NCBI GenBank assembly: GCA_014825775.1
Contig: MVAQ01000286.1
Span: 1-23,856, forward strand
Direction: 5' to 3'
Source of the DNA: Krasilnikovozyma curviuscula
Taxonomy: Eukaryota; Basidiomycota; Tremellomycetes; Cystofilobasidiales; Mrakiaceae
DNA: 23,856 bases
In this document: positions 1 to 7,812 of the stretch, piece by piece
Numbering within the stretch: the first letter of the stretch is position 1
Layout of the letters: every line of letters begins with the position of its first letter
The notes under the pieces: generated by a model
What the model saw: only the letters and a program-made list of their open reading frames with translations
Told to the model about the DNA's origin: nothing
The model's database searches: none
Position numbers and translations under genes: made by a program

Positions 1-167
1 CGATGCAGTACATACCCCTGTCGTCACCTGTCGTTCCAGAGTATGGTGGCACAGGAACTTCGGCAATAGAATTGGGTCACGCAAAGAAGAGATCTGTTTC
101 GACTTCGACGAAACCGTATGGACCCGGCGGACCTCTTCTCGACGCCAGCAACGGAGGACGCTTCTAG
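1..167 (+). CDS. 3' end of an unidentified gene (partial)
   Basis: Reading frame 3 is open from the left edge to a TAG at 165-167, giving about 54 residues. The composition looks coding (Gly, Ser, Thr and Pro with a Lys-Arg patch) and includes VPEYGGTGTSAIELGHAKKR. The segment ends in a glycine-rich tail finishing GGRF. The other two forward frames hit stops. An ATG at position 3 may be an internal methionine. No domain is visible, so no function is assigned. It could also be a chance ORF; the next 560 bp look non-coding, which fits a 3' UTR and terminator following it. Confidence 0.45.
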   Translation, partial: MQYIPLSSPVVPEYGGTGTSAIELGHAKKRSVSTSTKPYGPGGPLLDASNGGRF

Positions 168-1176
168 AGCCAGCAAGGGATACTTTTCAACATCAACAAC
201 ATACAAAATTTTAGTTTTTTGCATTTATTTTGGTTTTCTTTTCTCGACCTCAAGAACATCTTCAGTGTATCACCACAACCGCATCAAGAACTAGGACGAT
301 TCATCGCTGCATTTTCAACCCTGGCTTTTTATTCTACATTACCCTTATCAGCTCCAGACTCTTTCTTGCATTCATAGTAGTATTATGACTCTTTCCATCT
401 ACCTAGACGCTTCTTTTATTTCGACAAAGTCACACTCGTATTAGTACAACATTCCTCCATACCCGTTTCTTGCTTCTTCGCTGCCATTTTGTTACTCTTA
501 AAATTTTTGAGATCTTTATACCCTCTATCTCGTTCTCTGATTATTATGGTATTCTTGGCTTTCCATTCTCTTTGAGCTGGAGCTAAGGATGCGATAAGCA
601 ACGAATCCCATCGCAAACTCCCTATTAGACCCTGTGATTTTTTCCCGTTCATAAAAGTCGTCAGACCAGTAATATCCTTTTGTGTTCATCCTCTGTGATT
701 CCAAAGCAAGTTTTGAATTTGGAGTGAATTATGTTACCTCGCTGGTCTGGACCTCACTCTCCACAGGCAACGGGTGAGGACCAACGACATACATTCATTC
801 GTGGCATCCTGAGCTCAGGAATCGACAGCAAACAGCTCGAGATTCCACAGGCTTCAAGTCATTCGGGCTTGCTGGCAGGAATTCAAGGTAGAGGAGGGCC
901 GAGCAGTAGTTCTTTGGTGAGCTTTCCCTGCGTTCTCTTGCCTGACTTTCAGCATCCTAACGAAGCTACAATATCATCCCCTGATAGGTTATCTTGCTCC
1001 AATACACCAGCCCTTGAACTGATTCTGTAACGAATAAACCCTTGGCTGTGGGAGCTAGATTTGCTGTCTAGTGAGCCCGCTGGTTGGATGACCCCTATAT
1101 GAAAGCTCGCTAATAATTCCTCATCTCATTCCAGAACAAAATAGGTGTGAGAAGTACAGAACTGACTCCATACAGG
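168..1176 (+). other. Intergenic region and 5' leader of the auxilin gene, with likely leader introns
   Basis: No convincing protein gene is seen here. The 168-730 part is T-rich and holds the presumed terminator of the upstream gene and the auxilin promoter. Two typical introns can be proposed in the leader. One is 888-952 (65 nt: donor GTAGAG, branch CTGAC, acceptor TTTCAG). The other is 1071-1134 (64 nt: donor GTGAGC, branch CTAAT, acceptor CCAG). An ATG at 731 opens a frame that ends at 1030 unspliced, or after about 54 codons if 888-952 is removed, so it may be an upstream ORF. Splicing and uORF use are inferred. Confidence 0.45.
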
Positions 1177-4100
1177 ATGGACGACCTCAATGACTTGGTT
1201 TGGTCTTCAGCACCCTCCAATGGGAACGCTTCGAAGCTTCAACCTCCCAGTGTAGCCTCTTCCACATCACGCACATCTTCCCCTTCAGCCTTCGACTTCC
1301 TGGCAAACTCCAATGGTGCCAATAGAAATTACTATGGCTCCTCACCAGCACCTACAGCGTCTGGTTCGACAAACACGAAGACTCAGTCTTCGACTGCTGC
1401 GGCAGGGATGTCCTCAGATGCGTTTTCCTCTCTGCTTTCCTTTTCATCGACACCTTCCGGTTCTTTATCAATGCAAGAAAAAGCCAAAATGTTGGCTGAA
1501 GAACAGCAGAGGAAGAAAGAGGAGGACGCCAACAGGTGGAACTGGGATTCGCTGGGAAGCAGTTCCAATCCAGCATCGTCATCGACAGTACAAAAGCAAT
1601 TGCCCAACAGAGAATTCGATGGTCTTCTTTCATTCGACTCCAAACCTCTCGCACCATCCTCAAAGCCAACTACACCTGTCCCATCACTCAGCAGCGTTCC
1701 GCGCGCCGCCCAACAGCAGACATCGTCCTTCGACTTCGACGATCTTCTGACATCGACACCAGCACAAACACAAAAGAAATTCTCTTTGCAGGAGAAAACT
1801 AGACAGCTCGCAGCTGAACAAGCTAAAAAGGTCAAGGAGGAAGATAATTCATGGGGAGACTTACTGAACGGATTGGGTTCCACTTCCATCAGCAACAAAC
1901 CCAAACCACCTCCCACAGATTCAATAATTACAGTTGCTTCGGAATCGCTGGGTTGGGATAGCTTGGTTGACCATCCGGTGCCGCCTCAGGCTCAAAAGAT
2001 CAGACCAACTTCCCCAGCAGCGTCTGCGCTTGCGCAGCCTTCATCCAACGTATCGAAAGCAAAGAATGCGCTCATCTGGGATGATGATGATGGTGCCGAT
2101 GGAGATGAGGAAGTCGGTGGTCTGCTTGGTATTGATGGTCGAAACGAACGTGATGAGTTTGACTTTGACTTTGGCGATAGAGAAGATCGCGAAACAGTCA
2201 GTAACTAAGCTTTCCAATTACGAATGAAACTTGGTTGACCCAACTTATCTCTCATGCAGTCCACACGTACCCCTTCTGTCAACTCTTCTGCTCCTTCCCG
2301 CCCCTCATCCTCAGTCGGATCACGATCAATCCAAAAGAGATCGTATTCGCCACCACCGCACATCCTGGGTCAAATTGTCATGATGGGATTCTCTCCCGCT
2401 CAAGCTAAACGAGCTCTTGCATCTACGGAGGGTGGACTGGATGTTCAGCGAGCTGTCGAGATCTTGCTATCTGAGCAAAGAGATGGTGCCTCCCCCGGAC
2501 CAGCGATTGGAGCTGAAGAGCGTGTAGAAGATCAACAAGCTGCTGAAGAAGCAGCAGCGGCTGAACGAAGAAGAAAAAGGCGCGCTGGTCCTTCTCGAAG
2601 TGCTATCAACGCTAGAGGTAACAACAGCGACTCTCAGCCTGCGTCTGGATCCATCACCCCTCAGCTGCCAATCAATATCCAAGAACAAGCTGATAAACTG
2701 ATGGTTCAAGCTGATCAACTTCGAGCTTCTGTTTTCAGTAAAGCGACTTCTCTTTGGTCTCAAGGGAAGAAGGCGTACGAGGAGCGACTAGCTGCAACTG
2801 GAGCAACAACGCCGAGAGAAAACGACGGGCGTCCCAAGTGGATGCTGTCCCAGGGTGCAGCAGATGATGATGAATTTTCTGAACACAGGGGTGAGGTGAC
2901 TGGAGGAGGCTTCAAAGATTCCGATGATGAAGGTGAGGTCAGAGCACCACAGCCTCGTAGACACCAACAAAACGGATTGGCACCTTCTTCGCCAGCTCGT
3001 TCGCCCCGAGAAGAAGTTCCACCTCAACAGCGGCCAAAATCTTCAGCCACAGAATCTAGGGACCTCTTGTTCTCCGATGGTCCAGGTCCAGTCCGCTCAT
3101 CTTCACCGGCACCAAAACTCCCAGCGTCTCGCACCAGCACCCCAGCACTTCGCTCCCCTCTTCCATCAACTTCTTCATATCCCTCACGGCCACCGCCACC
3201 TCGAAAAGTTGAACCCCTCGTTAAGCGTGACATAATCTCAGCTTCTGCCTCAGCCATCCAAAAATCTATCGCTCATCGAACCAAAGGAAACGAAGTCTTT
3301 AAACTTGGTCAATTCTCAGAAGCAGAATTAGCATATTCTGGTGCCATTGATTGTCTTCCTAAAGGCTGCCTTAACACGATACCTCCTCTCAACAACAGGG
3401 CTACGACGAGGCTGAAGACCGGTGAATACAGAGGCACTATCACCGACGCCACTGAAGTCATTCGAATTATTGGCCTGGCCTACAACCCGTCCAAAGAAGA
3501 ATCACTACCAGAAGAATATTCAGAAATCAACCTGGGTGAAGCGCTAGTTAAGGCTGTCTCCAAACGAGCCAGTGCGTATGAAATGTCGGAGAGATGGGTG
3601 AGCGCAAAGACGGATTGGGAGGCAGTTGGGAAGTTGGAGTTCAGCGTCAAGACGGCTGATAAAATTGCCGCTCTCGATGGACTGAGGAGGTGTAAGAAGA
3701 TGATTGATGGACCTTCCAAAGCTCCACCACCACCAAAAGCCAAACTAGTCTCGACCAAACCAGCTGCACCGTCTGAAGCCGTCAACAGACTCAAAGCGGC
3801 CAATGCAACTCAGGAGTCCGAAGACAACCTCCGTTCTTCACTTAAAGACTCGGTCGATTTCAAAATGAAGAACTGGTCAGCTGGGAAAGAAACTAACCTA
3901 AGAGCACTGATTGCGTCTTTGGATACTGTACTCTGGCCAGAGCTTGGCTGGACCAAGGTTGGGCTTCATGAGCTTGTCACAGATAAGCAGGTCAAGATCA
4001 AATACACAAGGGCTATCTCGAAGGTTCATCCAGATAAGATTGGTGTTAGTGGAGTCAGTGTTGAGAACAGGATGATTGCAGGCGGGGTTTTTGGTATTTT

Positions 4101-4191
4101 GAACGAAGGTGGGTTTATTGTTTTGACTGATCTGATTCTGTCGCTGACTCTTTTGCTCTCTGCCGTAGCTTGGTCCGCATCGCAACCTTAG
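1177..4191 (+). CDS. SWA2: Auxilin/Swa2-type J-domain co-chaperone (clathrin uncoating)
   Basis: Exons 1177-2196, 2260-4108 and 4169-4191 give 963 residues. Domain order matches fungal Swa2: a disordered clathrin-binding N-terminus, a UBA domain (about 374-412, starting HILGQIVMMGF), a charged and proline-rich linker, a TPR block (about 675-810) and a C-terminal J domain with HPDK at about 930. In the family the J domain recruits Hsp70 to strip clathrin from vesicles. The N-terminus has two exact clathrin boxes (LLSFD at 150-154, LLGID at 316-320), a near copy (LLSFS), and a repeated LQEK/MQEK...LA.EQ unit followed by WDSL or WGDLL. The 63-nt first intron is phase 0 (GTCAGT; the nearby GTAACT breaks the frame). 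The 60-nt last intron leaves a 23-nt final exon that restores the family's NEAW ending. The start at 1177 (MDDLNDLVW) is the first ATG of the frame; the frame's upstream extension to 1147 begins with GTG. Confidence 0.9.
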
Positions 4192-4400
4192 GCCTCATAG
4201 TTACAATAACCATTACACTTTGGGGTACTCCGTTTCGTTTTGGCAAGGACGACTTCGATTGAATCTAGGTTACTGCGATTGGTGCGAGCTATCTATACGC
4301 TAACCTGAACATATTAATTCTCAAAAAAATTCTACAGCGATGTTTGTCATCCCCATTTAAGCGCACCACGGTTGCATACCAATCCTGGAAAACAAGCCAC
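4192..4400. other. Convergent intergenic spacer, auxilin / agmatinase
   Basis: This is 209 bp between two facing stop codons. It is AT-rich and has an A-run at 4323-4329. It presumably carries both 3' UTRs and polyadenylation signals. No gene is seen. Confidence 0.6.
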
Positions 4401-6407
4401 CTAAAACCCTGGTGAAAGTGCCATGAGCGACAAAAATTCCTTCAAAAGTGAAAACAATTTGTGAATACAAATAATCTAACAAGTAAGTTATAAACCAGAA
4501 ACTTACATGACAGATCTGAGCAGCAAGGATGGCAGTCTGTTCCGATTGTGTGTCGAAGGGAGGGGCCACCTCGACAAGGTCAGCCCCTATGATGTTCAAC
4601 CCGGCAAGGCCTAATATAACATTGGAAAATCAGATAAATTGAAGGGGTTCACTGCGCTCCGTGAAGAGGGTGACTGGGGCAGGAAGACGGCGCTCACCTT
4701 TCAAGATCAATTGGATCTCCCTCGGAGAGTAACCGTAAGTGGCAGGAGTACCTGTGGCGGGAGCAAATCCTGCGTGTTAAGTAAGCAATTAGTCAGTATG
4801 GAGCTACTGATGTTGCAAGAAGAAAAAAAACTCAGAATTGACTAACCTGGATCGATGACATCTACAAAATATCAAGCGTCATTAGCGACCACCGGTTACT
4901 CTACACACACATATGACTTACCAATGTCAAAAGTGAGGTAGACTGGAGTGCCGGTTCCTACTCGGTCTCTGATCCTCTTGACGACGCCTTGAATTCCAAT
5001 CTCTTCGATCTCTTCACCATGGACACGAGAGAAGCCAACCATGTCATCACCTTCATCGTTGTGGTGAGTTCTATTCCACATTCCATTCTTAATTCCAACC
5101 TGATTAAAAAAGAAACTGCTTGCTTAACTGAATGTCCATAAGAGTGCCCGCGCGCAGAGAAGTGTGGACACTCACGTGAATGTTTCTGTCTGGAGACATG
5201 AGTTTCTCCAGGTACGCAATGTAGAAGTAGTTACCGTGCGTAATTGGAGTCTTGCCCTCCCCTAAACCAGCTTGCATTGAGTTAGTGAAAAATTAGCGGT
5301 TCCTGGGTGCGTCTCAGCTTACATGTGTCCAGGTGAGAATCTACATGAGAAGAGAAAAATGTGTAAGAGGTATTGGCGAGAAGATCTAGAAGACCAAGAC
5401 GCACCGAAGTGAATGACGGTGATGGGTCCGTACTTTGGTTCAAGCGCTCTCAGGATTGGAAGGACAATAGTGTGATCGCCTCCCAACGTAAGCACTCTGG
5501 GGATGTTACCGCTTCGGAGGGATGGCTTTGAAATCAAGTCAGAGTAGAAACTCTCGATGGAATCGAGCGCTAACAGCCATGGAAATCAATCAGCAATATT
5601 TCGGTGACCTCAGCTGTGAAGAAGGTAATTACCAGCGATGTTGTCGAACAAGGTGAGCTGCATATCACCACAGTCGATGACTTTGTTTTCCGCGTATGGG
5701 TCGACACCCATCACCCTGTTATAGCCCCCAATCATTTGAGATCCTTGCCTAATACCATTTGGACCGAAACGCGCTCCTGGACGCTATAAGAGGCCAGGTT
5801 TCAGTACGAGATATGCTATGGAGGAAGAGGAATCGCTCACGTAAGAAGTAGCGGTATCCTGTTGCGGAGAGTGTTTGGAAATTCAGTAGGTTTCGATCTT
5901 GAAAACGAAGGAGACCGAACTCACGAATGGTGCTCCAACGATAGCGATATCAAACTGGGTAGTGTTATCAACTCCGAAGCATCGAACAGGCTGCCAAAGA
6001 ACGAGGCAAAATCAGGCACGCGGTTAGCAGTAATGAGCGTGAGATAAAGCTACCTGAGTTGGTGGCCGCCCAAACGTTCTGATGCCGTAGTATGACTCGC
6101 TGTTATCCCAAGGCCAAGGAGAAGGGTTCTTTGGCTTGCCCACAGCGCCGTATTTTTTCAACGACCAGGGGTCGTTCCCAATCTCCTCCGCGTTTCCGTC
6201 AAAGAAGAAGGAGGCCCTTTCGAGGGAAGGGATATCTTGAATGGATGGCATACCTGGCAGACGGAGTAGGTTTGAGTATCTAGCGCCCTTTTGGGGGCTT
6301 GGGAGGGCCGAGAGTGGTGCCTCGTTTACCTGGTCGTGCAGATGGACGCTAGCTGCTGAGGCTGCTGAAGCAAGGAGGGCAAGGGAGAAAACAGTCGACA
6401 AGACCAT
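4401..6407 (-). CDS. Secreted agmatinase-like ureohydrolase (arginase family)
   Basis: Twelve exons (high to low): 6407-6054, 5990-5925, 5858-5841, 5783-5633, 5569-5405, 5340-5323, 5261-5176, 5099-4922, 4861-4847, 4769-4698, 4610-4507, 4439-4401. They sum to 421 codons plus stop. The family hydrolyses agmatine or related guanidino compounds to urea using two manganese ions. All six expected ligands are present: His229 in GGDHT, Asp252/His254/Asp256 in HFDSHLDTW, and Asp344/Asp346 in FDIDVIDPG. Other family motifs are GAPFDTATSYRPGARFGP, ITHGNYF, ATGTPATYGYS and DLVEVAPPFD. The first 20 residues form a clear signal peptide (hydrophobic, Ala-rich end), so the enzyme should enter the secretory pathway, unlike cytosolic or mitochondrial agmatinases. 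Exons 3, 6 and 9 are microexons of 18, 18 and 15 nt. Substrate cannot be told from sequence; guanidinobutyrase is an alternative. Confidence 0.9.
4847..4861 (-). other. 15-nt microexon completing the second metal-binding motif
   Basis: Lies between a TTGTAG acceptor and a GTTAGT donor. It supplies the second and third bases of the split Asp346 codon and then VIDP, joining FDI to GFAPATGTP. Phase 1 on both sides. The flanking introns are 60 and 77 nt. Confidence 0.85.
5323..5340 (-). other. 18-nt microexon carrying three metal ligands
   Basis: Lies between a TGTAG acceptor and a GTAAGC donor. With the split first codon it encodes DSHLDT, the Asp, His and Asp that bind manganese in the ureohydrolase family. 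Phase 1 on both sides. The flanking introns are 64 and 61 nt. Confidence 0.85.
5841..5858 (-). other. 18-nt microexon in the agmatinase-like gene
   Basis: The microexon encodes DTATSY, between an AACAG acceptor and a GTGAGC donor, phase 0 on both sides. It joins GAPF to RPGARFGP, restoring the family's GAPFD...RPGARFGP block. The flanking introns are 66 and 57 nt. Confidence 0.85.
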
Positions 6408-6613
6408 CTTGGTGAAGCTGGGACGTGGGTGGTGGGTTGAAGAAAGACAAAATCGCTGAAACAGTGCAGGTTATGTAGCGTGTGGCGAAGCAAGCGGTAA
6501 GGTAGACTCGGACTTGAGCGTGACGCACCCACAAGCGAGTCAGACAGGTTTCGGCTTTGTTTACATATTGAAGCCTGGCGATAAAGCACTAAAGAATAGA
6601 AATGGCGACCCAT
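6408..6613 (-). promoter_or_regulatory. Upstream region of the agmatinase-like gene
   Basis: Only 206 bp separate the stop codon of the ACBP gene from the start codon of the agmatinase-like gene on the same strand. A TATAAATG element lies at the far edge (complement of about 6611-6618) and includes the ACBP stop codon itself. It lies about 205 bp from the ATG, so a role as TATA box is uncertain. Confidence 0.3.
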
Positions 6614-7401
6614 TTATACACCTAAAAGCTTTACAATCTCTGTGTGATCTCCAATCGCGGCCAACGCAGCAGCCGTGTTCCCATCCTCGTCCAAGATCGT
6701 TCGATCAGCGCCGTTGCTGAGTAGGAATTGAACTATCGGGTGGTGGCCTCTGTCTGCTGCAAGGTGAAGAGGTGTGTATGACTTGGGGGTGGTAAATTGT
6801 CAAAAGATCGTTAGAGCGTTCGTTCAACCGACAATGGATGAAAGGGACTCACGTATTGGTCCACTAAATTGACCCCTTCAGGGTGCTTCAACAAATACAC
6901 CTTAAGCCCTTCAATATCGTTATTCACCACGAACTGGTGTGGACCTCCTTCCTCATCCCCACCTGCATCCTCTGACAGCGCAATCACCGACACCGCCTCT
7001 CCCAAACCTTGACCAGCCGCACCTTTCCCCTTCGCATCTCTAGGCACATCAGGAGCATTCAGAAGTTCTTCAATGTCTCCGCCTTCTTCCTCTGCAGTTG
7101 ACGGTAAAGAGCCATCCCACCCACAGCTCTTGACAACATTGATGTATTCTTCCTCAGCACCTTCTTTAGTCAGCATCGGTTCTTTAGACAGGCTGTTCCA
7201 CGAATCCCATTTGGACCGCCCGGCGAAGTCAAACATTCCTGGGCGGGACGACGTGGGGGTCTTGGAGGAGGTGAGGATGAATTTGTAGAGCGAGTATAGA
7301 CGCAGTTGGCTAGCTTGAGGCAAGGTGCGTGCTCCTGGTAACGACGGTAGAATCTTGGAGGCATGGAGGAAGGTTTCGTTGGATAAAGGTTGAGATGACA
7401 T
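6614..7401 (-). CDS. Acyl-CoA-binding protein with C-terminal ankyrin repeats (ACBD6-like)
   Basis: Two exons, 7401-6853 and 6781-6614, encode 238 residues; the 71-nt intron is phase 0 (GTGAGT donor, CCCAAG acceptor). The N-terminal half (about 5-100) is an ACBP domain, with the acyl-CoA-binding core seen as LYSLYKFIL, RPGMFDFAGRSKWDSWNSL and EEEYINVV. An acidic Gly/Glu-rich linker follows. Residues about 165-238 are two ankyrin repeats (YTPLHLAADRGHHPIVQFLL, then GNTAAALAAIGDHTEIVKLL). ACBD6-type proteins bind long-chain acyl-CoAs in the cytosol and modulate lipid acylation. Divergent from ATG7. The start ATG at 7401 gives a compact N-terminus typical of the family. Confidence 0.9.
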
Positions 7402-7812
7402 GTTGGGCTCGGGCTGGTGAGGAGGTTCAGATACTGAAACGAAGCCTGGAGTAGCTGGTCAGCATCGTTCGAAGGTAAGTGACGCTCAAGAACGCTCACA
7501 GTTTTTATTTCAGCTGCTTATCTGTCAGTGATAATGATTTTCCGTGAAATGGCCTGTTGTCTGTAATGGATGCTGGAATTGCTATATTGCTTTGACGCTA
7601 AAGAAATGGAGATTCAACCTAAAAAATTCATTCAAACAGATTCAACAAGACGGAGAACTCACACTTAGATAGCTAAATTTCGATCAGGACTTTCGATAAA
7701 GGTTTTGTAATGCCAAAGTTCGATATAGTTGGCTGCTGAAATCGCGCTGCAACGCCTGTCCCTTTGCTGCCACCAGCCACCGCCCCACCCCCCAACTTCA
7801 GCACTTCAAACG
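7402..7812. promoter_or_regulatory. Divergent promoter region, ACBP / ATG7
   Basis: A 411-bp spacer lies between two start codons facing away from each other, so it must hold both promoters and 5' UTRs. A short pyrimidine- and C-rich stretch lies just upstream of the ATG7 start (about 7760-7800). No clear TATA box or motif is identified. Confidence 0.5.

Noticed and set aside
416..652. Minus-strand 78-codon ORF
   Set aside because: Low-complexity composition, no splice context or motif. It lies in the T-rich promoter region.
917..952. 36-nt intron in the auxilin leader
   Set aside because: It has a good donor and branch but is shorter than any supported intron here. The 888-952 intron with the same acceptor is of normal size.
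1147..1176. Upstream extension of the auxilin frame (10 residues)
   Set aside because: It begins with GTG, not ATG. The ATG at 1177 is the first in frame and starts a plausible MDDLNDLVW end.
1383..1916. Minus-strand 177-codon ORF antisense to the auxilin gene
   Set aside because: It is a shadow of the Ser-rich coding strand and has no motif.
7170..7499. Minus-strand 109-codon ORF overlapping the ACBP start
   Set aside because: Wrong frame of the ACBP exon; the frame with the acyl-CoA-binding motif is the real one.
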